Assembly (NCBI GenBank): GCA_000231825.2
Contig: JH720329.1
Location: forward strand, 49,037 to 113,036
Length of the DNA stretch: 64,000 nucleotides
Direction of reading: 5' to 3'
From: Tetrahymena elliotti 4EA
Lineage: Eukaryota > Ciliophora > Oligohymenophorea > Hymenostomatida > Tetrahymenidae
Part shown: piece by piece, positions 52,040-64,000 of the stretch
Layout of the letters: every line of letters starts with the position of its first letter
How positions within the stretch are numbered: position 1 is the first letter of the stretch
Notes under the pieces: model-generated
What the model was told of the DNA's origin: nothing
The model's input: only the letters and a program-made list of their open reading frames with translations
Databases searched by the model: none
Translations under genes and position numbers: made by a program

Positions 52040-52250
52040 TTCTTCTTAAGTTTCAGTAATAATAGATACTTAGAATAGTTTAGTTATCTTCTTTGCTTAT
52101 AAAAGCAATCACTTTAAGAATTATCTAGATATCATAAATTATTTTATAATAAGTTAAAAAATTACTTGCATGATTTTAATAAATGAGTCAAATTTGTAAA
52201 AAAAAATTAAGAAGAAGAAGACAAAATTTGTTTAAAATATTTTATTTTAG
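52040..52250 (-). pseudogene. LRR gene 3' remnant, segment D
   Basis: Only the C-terminal tail coding region is recognisable (minus-strand homolog of 47200-47330, with the conserved 'ttcttcttaagtttcagtaataatag' near 52040 and 'cttgcatgattttaataaatgagt' near 52165). The LRR exons are gone. Confidence 0.5.
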
Positions 52251-54421
52251 AAATATTTAATGTTAATAAAAATTTAGCAGAAGGCTATTTATTAAAGATG
52301 TAGTATTATCATAAATAAATTTATAAATATTTCTATTTTTTAATCTAACAATTTATTTTTGAATTTAATTTTATTCTGAAAAGTGTAAATTAGATTTTTT
52401 AAATAAAAGAATATTTATTTTTAGGATGATTTCATGTCAAATATAACATTTATTACAATATTCACTAAAAAAATTCAAATAACTTTTTAGATGAGCAATA
52501 ATTAATTTGGGATTAAATTTATTACAAAATTTTCTTTTGATTAATTGAAGTACCAAGTGATTGAAACTTAGGATATTTGAGAGAATTTAATTAAATTATG
52601 GAAACCAAAAAGATTCATTTCTAAAAATCAATAAATAATTGCTCTTCCTTCATATAAATTTGCCATTTTTCACATGAATAATTAAAGCAAATTATTTGAA
52701 AGAAAATGCTTTAGCTCATTTTATAAATTATAATAACCAAATATAAAAATGGTTTGTTGATTTAAAAAAATACAAATTAGATTTCCTAATTACTCTCATA
52801 TTAAGATCCTAATACATTAGTAAACTTAGTTTTTTATTTCAAAAAATTTTAAATAAATATAAATTCTTTCTCTTTTTCAAGTTAAGAAAGGCTCTAATCC
52901 TGAATATTTCTGGCACTTACAGAAAGTAGTAGTAGTCGATTAAAAAACACAATTATCTGCTATTGTTACTACTAATTAATTGATCTATTGCTTTTTAGCT
53001 TTCAAAAATACCACTTTTTGATCAAATTAATTATAAAATAAAAAAAAGAGAAAAAACATTAAATTTATTTTGTTAATATATCTATCAAATCTAAGTTTAT
53101 ATTATAAATAACAATTATATTTCTCAAATAATTAAATTTTATAAATTATGAAATAACTTTTTAAGATTAAATGCCTATTATTATAGTTAATTCTTATTAA
53201 TAAAGAAAAATATAAATTGATCATTTTCTAATTCATTCAATTTTAATAAGTAAAGTTTTTTTAATGTCAATTTATCTATTTATATTTAAGAAATTTCTTA
53301 CTCCCTCAGAAAAAATATTTTATTTCGAACCTTATACTAAAATAAATAAGATAAATGAGTAGGGTATTTGATTAATTACAGAAAGTAAACTGTTGATGAT
53401 TAAAACCACTAACACATTCTTATGAATGATTAAGATATCAAATAATTGATATAAAAATCAAGAAATAATATCCCAAATAATCTCTTTTTAATTTATTGAA
53501 ATAAGAGGAGAGTTTATTTCTTGAATTCTTCAAATACTTTATTATGAAAATTTATTTATCTATATTACCAATTAGCACTAAATTTATCATGAATCAAAAC
53601 ATTTTTGCTCCTTAACTTATAAAAATTTTTATTAATGTGCAATCTTTTTGCACATACTAATATAAACAATAGTTATATATGTTGAGTAAACCCTATTATT
53701 TATTACTTGTAAAAAACTCAGATACTATCGGGAAATTAAACCAAAACATCTCACAGGTCAAAAAATTAGGAACTATATCTAAAATGAGGAGTAGCTTAAA
53801 AATAAATTCCAAAAACATATTTTATCTCTATTTTTAACAAGGAAAAGAAGTTGTAGTGGGGTAAAAATGTTGTAAGAACATAAAAAAGAGTACTATTGAT
53901 GACAATAAACAACTTTTAAAATACAAATTTTAAAATTAAATAATTTATTGAATAAAAACTATATCTTATTATTTATTTAAAATTGAAAAAATATTTGGAA
54001 AAAGAAAATAAAGGATTGATTGAATTTAAATAATCTTATTTTTTAACTGAATCAATCAATCTATCATAAATAGTTCAAGTTTACATTTAATTAAAAACTT
54101 TCTAGTAATTTCATCAAAAAGAATTAATAAAAAATATAAATTCTCATAATTAATTAACAAATCAATTTTACAATTATGAAAATACATGATTGTATTATAT
54201 TATCATTCTAAAGTTATAAAATAAGTATATTTTTCAAATAGATTCACAGATTTATTTTATAAAAATGAATTTAGTTAAAGAAATTAAATGATTTGGAAAA
54301 TAGGGAAATTCTAATGAATAATTTAAATTTAGCATAAAATATTATAATAAATTTTGTAGTTTTAATAGAGATATATTTAATAATACTTATAAAATTATTT
54401 TAGTTATTCGATGCAATTAAA
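52251..54421. other. AT-rich non-coding part of the duplicated block
   Basis: No gene is supported. A stretch near 53270-53330 ('tatttaagaaatttcttac', 'ccctcagaaaaaatatttta') is repeated near 56875-56935, showing that the duplication between segments D and E includes intergenic DNA. Confidence 0.5.
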
Positions 54422-54934
54422 TCAAATGATTGATTCAAAAAGTTTGGGTTATTCTTGTTCTAAGAAAGCTTATGAGGGGGCATCTAAACTGAAAGCACAA
54501 GCCTTTTGGAAGACGCCTTTGTAGATCTTGCCAGCAACAAGTAAATGCTTTGAGCAGAGTTGAGTCTATTCTTTAGCTGCAGGATTAGAGCAGCTCAAAA
54601 TTACAAAAGTATGATCTGGCTAGAGGTTAGAGTAGAACATGACGCCATTAGTAAAGGAATCTAAGTTAAAGTTTAGAGAAAGAAAAACTTCATTATCAGA
54701 AGATTTAGGGTTTTGGGCAGCCAAATGTAAGAAGACCTCTTCTTCTTCATTAATTAATAATCTAGCTTAGCTCTTTCCAGACTCAGGGCAAGTGAAGCTC
54801 ATTTTCATATTTAACTAATCCCAGTAGCTTCTAGCACAAGAATTAGTAGAACATTAATTACCAACGTTCAAATAATAGTCTGTATTGCATGAAGCAACAG
54901 CTAAGAAGACAGCTAAAGCTAATAAAACCTTCAT
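54422..54934 (-). CDS. Secreted cysteine-containing protein, family S member 3 (diverged)
   Basis: Frame of 170 codons, start 54934, stop 54422-54424. The signal peptide and its first 16 codons are nearly identical to the gene at 39453, but the mature part is much changed. The six cysteine positions are kept (C-S-T-N-S-C-A-R-S, F-T-C-P, I-L-S-C, L-C-S-K-H, A-C-A-F-S-L-D-A-P), while most N-glycosylation sequons are lost and Glu/Lys content is higher. An intact frame with a conserved Cys scaffold suggests a functional, rapidly evolving paralog rather than decay. Upstream sequence is shared with segments A, B and D. Confidence 0.85.
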
Positions 54935-56050
54935 ATGATTTTTATTGATTTCTATAACTATTTTGTATTTTTTGGTTTTTCTTAAATTACAAATAATTGC
55001 TTGGGTTGAGAGAAGTATTTAAAGATAGATAATTAAATTAATTTATAGAAATATGTATGGTATTTTTGTAGTTGTAATGATAGTGTTGGGGATGAGCAAA
55101 TAAATTTAGATTTTTTAAATGAATGATTAATCTTAAAATAAATAAAAAAATAATTATAGAAATTGTCTATTTTATTTGATGTCAAAATAAAATTCATTTT
55201 TTTGATAAATTTAAAATATTTATTGATATTGTTTCATTTTGATCAATAAAATATTTTTGTTGAATTCAATTTTTATTCTTAAAATTTAATTTCAAATTAA
55301 ACAAACAAACTATCAATAAATACCCTATCAGTGATAGTGTATCTCATTTGAAGGACTGATCAGAAAAATTAAGATAAGACAAATCATAAAAGAAATAAAA
55401 AGTAAACTATATATTCTTCCTTTTCACAAAAAAAAAAATTGTTTATTTTACTTTATAAAAATGAATTATCTAATTTGTATGACTAGTTTTTATTATTTAG
55501 GATTATTTTTAAGAAGGAATCATTTGATTTTAAAGATTAAGCTTAATAATATTGAGAGAAAATCAATATGATGACTATTAATTTATCAAATCACCTTAAA
55601 AAGTGACTATAAAAAACACCTCTTTGAAAAACCTTTGATCAGTTTTAAATAAAATATGGAAGACCTCTTGAAGCAGATGAACTGACATAGTCTATCTAAT
55701 CAATAAATAATTATAAAATTTTGCATTTAAAATCTCTGTGACTGAATTTATAATTAGAGAATGTAACACCCACCACTTATTGTTACCCCGAATTAACCAT
55801 AAGGTTAATTCGGGGTAACAATAAGTGGTGGGTGTTACATTCTCTCTATAATTAAATACAAGTCATATAATACCCTCTCTTAGATTAAAACAAGAATCAA
55901 ATAAATGTTTTAAAAAATTGTTGAACTAAAAATAGTTAAGTTTAATTGAATGAGATAAAAATAATGGATGGTTTTATAAAAGACAATTTTTATTGAAAGA
56001 AACATTTTATTGAGTTTAAGTGACATTAAGAAAATATATTTTTATAATTT
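54935..56050 (-). repeat. Upstream region of family S gene, segment E
   Basis: Same order of landmarks as segments B and D, including 'cacctctttgaaaaaccttt' (55617) and 'ctcttgaagcagatgaactgac' (55667). It is interrupted by the palindromic insertion at 55757-55846. Confidence 0.65.
55749..55854. mobile_element. Palindromic (foldback) MITE-like insertion with 8-bp target duplication
   Basis: Two perfectly complementary 43-base arms (55756-55798 and 55803-55845) surround a four-base loop (ATAA). The arms are GC-rich for this genome. The insert proper, about 55757-55846, is bounded on both sides by TATAATTA (55749-55756 and 55847-55854). The sister segments B (near 44313) and D (near 51800) have one uninterrupted copy of the same site, 'gactgaatttataattaa' in D, which is exactly what an empty donor site should look like. 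It has no coding capacity, so it would be a non-autonomous element. An 8-bp duplication fits hAT-like transposition, but the termini do not identify a family. Confidence 0.82.
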
Positions 56051-56054
56051 AGTT

Positions 56055-56340
56055 TTATTTATCTGTTTCAGTAATAGCTACTTAGAAAAGTTTAGTTATT
56101 TTCTTTGCTTATTATAGAAATTACTTTAAGAAGTATATAGATATCATAAATTATTTTCTAATAAGTTAAAAAATTACTTGCATTATTTTAATAAATGAGT
56201 CAGATTTGTAAAAAAAATGTCCAAGAAGACAAAGTTCACTATCTAAATTAATACAAAAGCTAATTTTTAATTAAGAGATTCTTTAAATCAGAAAAACTGA
56301 TTTACTCGATTTCATGATACCTAATGAATGGATTGAATCA
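56055..56340 (-). pseudogene. LRR gene 3' remnant, segment E
   Basis: The C-terminal tail (near 56060-56200) and the last LRR exon (near 56260-56330, S-D-L-K-N-L-L-I-K-x) are recognisable on the minus strand by comparison with 47200-47525. Upstream repeats are absent. Confidence 0.5.
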
Positions 56341-57679
56341 AAAATGATAAAAAAGAAAAAAAAAATTGAGAAAATAATAAAAAACTAATTTAATGTGATA
56401 AACTCTATCTATATTTTTAATTAAAATTCAAATTATGGAACTTGAAATAAGAATATTAATGTTAGTATTTATTTTTTTAAATAATTCTTATTCAATTTTT
56501 AATTAGAAAATATTTTTGAAATTTAGGTTTTGAATGAAATTTTTTATTTATCTCACATTTTTTAATTTTATGAATCAGAATATGAATTTATAATTTTATT
56601 TCAAATTAAAATGAAGAAAAATGTTTATTAGATTGAATTTAAGAAAATGGATATTCTTGTTTAAAATATTATATTTAAGAAATATTTAATGTTAATAAAA
56701 ATCTAGTTAACAATTGATTAAAGTGAATAATCTTAATTTAAAAAGAAGGCTATTTATTAAAGATGTAGTTTTATCATAAATAAATATATCAATCTTTCTA
56801 TTTTTTAATCTAAAAATGTATATTTGAATGTAATTTTATACTGAAAAGTTTAAATTAGATAGTTTTTTTAATGTCAATTTATCAATTTATATTTAAGAAA
56901 TTTCTTACTCCCTCAGAAAAAATATTTTATTTGGATCATATCTAATTGTATGAAATTTAAAGTAGGAATAAAAAATAGAAAGAAACATATTTGAGCTGAT
57001 AATGATGATACCAATTTTTGTTTCAAATTATCAAATGAAAAAAGAGGAAATAAATATTTCTATTAACAAAAGTAAGCTGTAAGGATTAGTTAGTAATTAA
57101 CTAACTATTAATTAAAATAAAACAGATATCAAAGATAATAAAATATTCCTTTTACCACTTATAAATATCTACTTTTTAAAAAACAACACAAATAAATTGT
57201 AAATATAAATATGAAAATTTTATTATTAAAAAAACTAAGTGATTATTCAATCTTAAACCAATCTTGAATCCTTTTTCAATATCCTAATCGTTATCAATAT
57301 TTCATAAGAAATTATTTGTTTTGTAAGTAAATTAATCTTATTTATTTCTCAATAGATGATTGAAATGAGTAAGCTATAATTTTACATCTTTTTTCTTAAT
57401 AAAATGTATTTGTTACTCAGTATAAAGGCGTTATTGATATTAATTTTTGGATTTCGACTCTTATACCAAATCAAATTTAAAAGTTTTATAAAATCTTATA
57501 TCTATTTATTATATTTAATCGATATAATTAAAATAAGCTAAAATGAACTAAAGTATCTAAAAAGCAAGTTAAAATAATAATAGTAATAGCAGCTCTAATT
57601 ATTTTAGGATTTGTCAAATAAATGAAACCACTCAAGATAAATAGCTGTTGCCAAATAACTGAAAGAGGAATACAAATTT

Positions 57680-59838
57680 TTTGTAAAAGATTGTTTTTTA
57701 CAATTATTTGAAGATAATTGATTAAAAGCTATTAATCAATCAAAGAGATGAAAATATTACAAATTAAAAGCATCCCTACCCTTTCACAAGAAAAAAACCT
57801 CCAAAAAAAGTATTAAATCCTATAAAATAAATAAACATAGTTATTAGAAAATAGATATATTTAAAATTTATATAAATTTAAAGTTATTTCTACTATTGCT
57901 AAAACTTTTAAATATGAGATTGGATTCTGACTGGTTAAAAGCATATTTTATAATTGTTTAAGGACTCTCTTTTCTTAGATTTTAATTTTATTTTTAGAGG
58001 CAGTTTAACAAAATGCAACCAATCAACTTAATTTTCTTTAGCTACTCTTTTAACTATAGTCAAATTCTCTTCAGTTGTAGTAAGATTCTTCTACAATTTC
58101 TTCTATGTTTTCGAAGTTGTTTTATGAAAATTCTATATCAAAAGATAATTACTCTTTCTGCATAGTCAGTCAAGTAAGCTAATGTAGGAAAATTAATTAG
58201 TTTAGTGTCAAATGATCTCAAGATTTAGATAGCAAAGAAATATACATGATTAAAATTATCTCAGTATGTATTGATCTTTCAATAGTAACTCTCATTTTAT
58301 ATTTCATTATTTGATAACATCCTAACATTTTTTAAGGAATCAACAGGATTTTTTCTAAACTTCTTGATTTAATAATCAAATAATAATTTAATATTTTACC
58401 TATTTTATTTAAGGATTTGCTTTATTTTACTCAAAGAGTATTTTAAATCCTAACTTATTTTTGTAGATTTCATTTATATTTTTATTTCTTTTTTTTAATT
58501 TTATTTATGCTAAACATAGGTTGGGTACTTCTTCATTATTAGGATTTTGCTTCATCTTTTGATATCCTCTTATTTAAACTATTTTTGCAAAGATAAACCA
58601 AAGATTCTTTTTCTTGAAGAGTTAACTTGCTGACTATAGGATTAAGCTTACTAATGAAATAATTGATCATATCAGTTTAATTAAAATGTATGAAAATACT
58701 TGCTATCTAAAGTTATTTATTCTTTCTAATAATCTTTCACTTAAATTGTAGATTTGCTTGGGATTGTCTAATAGAATTATATCAGATTAAGAATAAATAG
58801 ATTGAACTAATGAAATAAGAGCCCTTTAACCACCACTTAAATTCTTTCCTCTTTCTCCAATTTAAGTCAATTCCACTTTTTCAGTTGATTCCAAGGGTAG
58901 ATAAATTTATCAAAATAGAATCCTTTTATATTTATTTATTAAACAAACATCTTTAAATTCAAATTTTGCTTATACTTTATTTGTAGGGATTTATTAAACA
59001 CTTTTTTTTGAATTTGGCGGCAAAACAGATTATCGAGAAAGCTATTTTGGCTTTATTAGAAGGAAAAACAGTTTTAATGGTAACACATCATCTCCATTTC
59101 ACATAAAAAGTTTTGATTATGAAGTAAGGCTAGATTTATAAAAATGGATTTTATAAAGAACTTTAAGGTGATTTAAAGTTTATTTTTAGCAATTATGGTT
59201 CTAGCAATGCAGATAACTAAACTAAAAGTAATGAAAACAATTAGTAAAATATGATATTAGAAAAATAATAATTATTTTTTATAATCTATAAATTAACAGT
59301 TAATTAAAATCTTCTCTAACTTTGCATTTACTTTGACAGTTATAAACAATTTTATTGATTGATGCAAATATTTATTAATTAGAATAAAATAATTTTATTT
59401 TATATAAATAGGTAAAGTATCTAAGCTTAAAGAAGGTTTTCTTACAGATATGTCTAATGCAAGTGATGTATTTAGTAGTGGAGAAAAATAATTAATTTGT
59501 TTAGGAAGAGCTATTTTAAGATAAAGCAAAATTATTCTCTTAGATGAAGCAACAGCTAAAAACGATATGTAGACTGATAAAATCATCTAGTAAAAAATAA
59601 GAGATAAGTTTAAAAACTCTACTGATATAACGATAGCTCATATAGTGATTATAATAGAATATTTGTTTTAGAAAATGGTAAAGTAATAGAATAAGGAGAA
59701 CCTTATGATCTTCTCTAGTAGTAAAAAAAGTATTTTTAAATAAATGGCTTTTTAGACTGGGTTAAATAACTTTAATTAGATAGTCTAGTTGGCATAAAAT
59801 TCACAAAATGTTATTAATGAAAAAAACTCCTATGTTTG
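57680..59838 (+). pseudogene. ABCC-type ABC transporter pseudogene with internal inversion and deletion
   Basis: Plus-strand pieces resemble ABCC (MRP) transporters and the gene at 62555. TMD1 coding at about 57680-58320 has an in-frame TGA after the Y-E-I-G-F motif. The next TMD1 piece (58515-58700) ends in L-I-K-M-Y. The NBD1 signature G-E-R-G-K-N-L-S-G-G-Q and Walker B I-I-L-L-D-N-P lie on the opposite strand (58985-58715). Plus-strand NBD1 C-terminus (A-K-Q-I-I-E-K-A, V-T-H-H) starts at about 59022. Part of NBD2 (S-S-G-E-K-Q-L-I-C-L-G-R-A, I-I-L-L-D-E-A-T-A) follows at about 59410. TMD2 and both Walker A motifs are missing, and the frame shifts after I-A-H near 59640. It cannot encode a working transporter. 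Confidence 0.78.
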
Positions 59839-62554
59839 AAATACATTTTAAATACCTGTTTTTATTTATTTTAATAATTTCAATATTGAAATAAAAGCCA
59901 ATATTTTTTTAGAGTTTTAAAAAATTTGTGTGGCAACCATTCTTTTTTTAATTGACGCTTTGCTACTCTAACAAGTTACAATAAATTTAGTTAGTAATTT
60001 TAGATTTTGAATGTAAGCAAAACTTTCTTGATTTTAACTTACAAATTAGCTCATCCCTTTTTACTGAACAAAAAATATATTTTTTTGAAGTAATATTAAT
60101 CCAAATCTGTGAGTATTTTATTTTAGGTACTAATATTAATCTTAAATGATAGTAAATCTCATGTAGTTTTAATTTAAAATTGTATAATAAAAATGATAAT
60201 TAATATAATTTTTTATCTTACGAAATATAATTTTATTCTTTTTTTAAAATTATTAAAAAGATTTTATAAATTCAAAGTGAGTTTATCCTGTTTCAAAAAT
60301 TATAAAAGTAAATAAAGTTACTAAGGTATTAAAATTAAATTCAAGGCTATTTACTTTGATTTCAAAGTGAATATTTTTTCTTTCTACATTATTAAGGATG
60401 ATAATAAAAAAATAGTACATCTAATATTTATTTCATTCATATCTCATTAAAACATCTAAATATTTTAGATGAAATAAAATAATTTCATTTTTTAATTTGA
60501 ATAGATTTACAAAGTATATGTTCTTTTTTTTGGGTAAATTATAAAATAATTTCTTGTAAATTAAATATTTAATGTTAATAATACAAATTTTTACTTCTTT
60601 TGGATCTTCCTAGGAAATCTAAAAAATTATGAAAATAAACTTCTTTTTTTCATATTATTTTTTGGCTTAATAATATTTGGGAAAATGGATAATTGGTTAA
60701 TAGAAAAATATTTCAAATTAGTTTTTTGAATTTTTTAAAAATCTAAAATTAAATTATTTGTGTAACTCGCTTCACTATATTCCTCTCTCTCTATTAATCA
60801 ACTAGAAAAAGTAATTATTTCTTATTTTACCAAAACTAAAGAGAGAACTTAATTTTTGTGGTGATATTATTTTTAACCAAAAATATAAAATAAAAAAGAA
60901 CTTTTAGCTTACAAAACCAAAAATTAAGTTGATTTATTTACATGAATACAATTAGTAAATGAAAAATATCTTTTTGTTTAAAATGTATAAAGTTGGTAAA
61001 ATATTTTATAAAAGTGTTAAATTAATAGACAAAATTTTATCAATTCTTGTTCATAGAAAAATTTTAATTTGATTAATAAAAAAATAATAAAAATCCTATC
61101 AAACAAAACAAATTAATTAGTCAGTTTTTATTCAAACATTCCTAATTTTATTTTATCTCACATAAAGTAAACGCCATTTTACAATCATTCTCTAAAGAAT
61201 ATTTGTAATTACCAACATTAAATGTGTTGGAAATGTTGGATTTTTCTTAACAAAATCAATAAATTTAGATTAAATTTAAACATCTTCTTTGAGCCAATAA
61301 GAAATTGTTACTTACTTAACATTATCATAATTATTTAAACGTGCCTTTTCAATTTAAGTTAATTAAATGAACATTTTTTTCATAAAGAAAAAGTTAAGAA
61401 GTCATTTTATTTAGAAGTTGAGTCTTCTGATCTAATTGCTATTATTTTTTATTTTCTAATTTCTAATTTTGGTTGATGCTTGAATTGGAAAGCTGAGAAG
61501 CATATGATAACATCAGTAAAATGTATCTTTTTCTTAATTATTAAAGAAAAAGGCTACTGTTTTTAATTTCTATTCAAATTCTTATTTTCCCTCTAAAATT
61601 TAATTTACAATGAGAAAAAAAATCATAATTTAATAAAATATAAAAATAAAAGTTACTGTGTATTCTAATTAATTAAAAATTCTGAATAAATATAATTAAA
61701 TTGGTAAATAATATCTTTAAAATTTTTCAAAAATGCTCCTTGTTTGATTCCTTGAATTGGAAAATTGGAGAAATTGAAGTGTATTAAATTTAGTCTGGCT
61801 TACATTAATTAACTCTAAAAAATAAATATTTATTTTAAGTTAAATAAATTGAATTAAATAAAAATATTTTTAATAAATCTAAAATATAATGAATAAAAAT
61901 AAAAGTTTCATTGAAGAAATCCTTGTGATTTATATTTATTATTTTCTAATTTAGTTACAAATATAAAACATTTAATATTAAAGGATAAAAGAAATTTATT
62001 AAAATTAATTAATTTTACTTGACAAAAATTAGGTTTCATAAATGATTCATTGTTATTCACTTAAAATTAAAAAAACAAACAGTATTATTTTAGAAATGAG
62101 GTAAAAATCAAAAATAATAAATCGAATTAAGATTAAATAAAATGAAATGAAAGAGTGAATCATATCAATAGAAATCAACCAAATAATTAACTACATATTT
62201 TTAATTAAGCTTGAAATCTTTATTAAATGATAAAATATTAAGCCTTATATAAAACTATTCATATTAAAGGTGGGTTCACTATTTTGTCTTTAAATAATGA
62301 AAAAAATTTGCTTAATTTTTATATTAGAATATTCAAAAAACTGTTTGTTAATAACTTAGGTAAAGTATATGAAGTTAATGAATTTATAATTGTTATTAAA
62401 AATAAAATATCTAATATACATTTTCATATATTGTGTAGGTATTGATTTGTTTGTTGGTTAATTATGCGTTAGGTAATTTTAAATTTAGATAGGGATTTTA
62501 TAAAGAGACAAAATTTAAAATTAATATTTAACAAAAAAAAAACATAAAACCAAA
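59839..62554. other. AT-rich intergenic region
   Basis: No coding frame, RNA gene or ordered repeat was recognised over 2.7 kb. The right end presumably carries the promoter of the ABCC gene. Confidence 0.45.
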
Positions 62555-64000
62555 ATGAAATTTAATAACTAAAAACCTATTACAGAGCTTTAAAAGAGTT
62601 TTAGCTAACATGTAGAATATCAAATTCAATCAAGCTAACCACCATCAGATAAATGTATTAGAACAGAAAGTACAGATGAAAATACTAGCTTTCGTAATAT
62701 TATAAATGGTGTAAGCTCTTCTACATGTAATACTTAAAATAATCAATATGTTAGCAAAATAGATGATTTGAATGATATTTAAGACGGAGATTTTATCTCT
62801 CAAAAATATTTAGAAGAAACTACCAGAAATCAACCAAAAGAAAACACTTGCTTTTTGAAAAAGATTTTAATGTGTGATTATTTGAAGATACTGGTCAAAA
62901 GTTATTAATCAATTAAAGAAAGCAAAATGCTAAGCTTAAAACATATTCCTAACATTTAACAAAAGGAACTACTAGAATAAAAATATTAAATTTTACAAAG
63001 TAAGCTAATATAATTAATTAATAACCCAAAAACAGACATATAAAATATATCTAAATTTAAAATTATTTCAATGATAATTTTAACCTTTAAATATGAGATT
63101 GGATTCTTACTAATAACAAGCTCCTTATATAATGGTTTAAAAATACTCTTTTCACAAATTTTAATTTTATTCTTAGAGTCTGTTTCATAAAAATCTAGCA
63201 ATTCATATTAATTTTCTCTTGCTCTTCTCTTATCTTTTATATAATTCTCAAGCGTAATAACAGCACATAATATATCAAGATTCTTTTACAATTTCTTTTA
63301 TGTTTTCAAAGTAACACTAATGAAAATACTCTATTCAAAAATAATAACCCTATCAGCATTCTCTCTCAAGTAAACTGATGTTGGAAAAATAATTAATTTA
63401 GTTTCAAACGATCTCAACACATTAGACAATAAAGGACTCTGCATGATAAAAAATATTACAATAATATTTGATTTTTTAGTTATTGCTCTTTTTTTATATT
63501 TCAGGTATTTTTTTAAATATTAACATGTTTAAAAATATCCTATTCCCTCCATTTTGATTCATAAATTTTTCATTCCATTTTTCTCTCAAAAATGTTTTTT
63601 TTTTAGAAAAGTTTTTTCATAAAAATTTAGAGAGGTATTTGGAAAATGATTAATTAAGGAAAATAATCAAAGATAATTTAGAGTATTTTTAAGATTTAAT
63701 GAAAACAATAAATAACAACAATATATTTTTTTAAATTTTTATAATTTTCTATCATTATTATTTTTATTTATATTTTGATAAATTCTAAAAATCTTTTTGT
63801 GAAAACAGACTAGGTATGCCTTCGATATTCGGATTATGCTTTATTCTTTGCTATCCTCTTATCTAAGCTATTTTTGCTAAAATAAACCAAAGACTATTTT
63901 ATTTAAAGACTTAACTTGTTGACTAAAGAATAAAATTTACTAATGAAATTATTGATGGAATCAGACTAATTAAAATGTATGCATGGGAAGAAGCCTTTGT
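62555..64000 (+). CDS. ABCC (MRP)-type ABC transporter, 5' part (runs off the window)
   Basis: Exon 1 is 62555-63504 and exon 2 starts at 63809; the 304-base intron begins GTATTT and ends AAACAG, with phase 2 at the junction. About 380 residues are visible. A polar Gln/Ser-rich N-terminus of about 110 residues leads into TMD1. Family motifs are K-I-I-N-L-V-S-N-D (the intracellular loop equivalent to G-E-I-V-N-L-M-S-V-D), and after the intron D-Q-R-I-K-F-T-N-E-I-I-D-G-I-R-L-I-K-M-Y-A-W-E, a hallmark of ABCC transporters just before NBD1. No TMD0 is present, so this is a short ABCC. It would export conjugated or anionic compounds across a membrane. It is intact as far as it can be read and is the nearest relative of the pseudogene at 57680. 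Confidence 0.85.

Overview
The window is AT-rich eukaryotic nuclear DNA from a ciliate, most likely Tetrahymena or a close relative. Long reading frames run on only if TAA and TAG are read as glutamine and TGA is the sole stop (the 982-codon frame at 514-3462 is the clearest case). Introns are short, AT-rich and GT...AG, and intergenic DNA is strongly A/T. Homologies that can be read from the sequence include an F-box/ApaG protein, importin alpha, tetraspanin, an extended SDR, ABCC transporters and RNI-type leucine-rich repeats (LRR). No bacterial-type features, rRNA, tRNA or CRISPR array were seen.

Left third (1-26.2 kb). This part holds conventional genes. They are: a seven-segment membrane protein (514-3462 +); an FBXO3-like F-box/SUKH/ApaG protein (4537-5832 -); a multi-exon LRR gene (about 8107-9820 +); a coiled-coil protein (10879-13932 +); an importin alpha without an N-terminal IBB (14664-16431 -); a small membrane-anchored protein (17442-18320 -) divergent from a short charged protein (18639-19208 +); a second LRR gene (about 19951-21471 +); an NAD-dependent epimerase-like protein with a coiled-coil tail (22041-23798 -); and a tetraspanin (25078-26189 -). 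Degenerate repeats and long A/T stretches lie between them.

Middle (26.2-38.7 kb). A 3 kb gene-poor stretch is followed by a highly codon-biased, secreted cysteine-containing protein (29257-29754 +), a large six-exon charged/coiled-coil gene (31573-34883 +), a block of about 312-bp tandem repeats, and a second small secreted cysteine protein (36711-37028 +) with a frame-broken duplicate (38053-38420).

Duplicated block (39.4-57 kb). This is a mosaic of at least five related segments, all oriented to the minus strand. A full segment consists of a secreted-protein gene, its about 1 kb upstream region, and the 3' end of an LRR gene built as one repeat per exon. Segments differ in what survives: intact secreted genes at 39453 and 54422, a frameshifted one at 42914, and none in the other two. 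The LRR gene is most complete at 47198-50000; it has a nonsense codon in the copy at 40926-42400 and is a short 3' remnant elsewhere. One segment carries a 90-bp palindromic insertion flanked by an 8-bp direct repeat, and the sister segments supply the empty site.

Right end (57-64 kb). A rearranged ABCC transporter pseudogene, with its NBD1 signature segment inverted and TMD2 missing, lies upstream of an intact-looking ABCC gene that runs off the window. The overall picture is of lineage-specific gene families (secreted proteins, LRR, ABC transporters) growing and decaying by local duplication beside a stable set of housekeeping genes.
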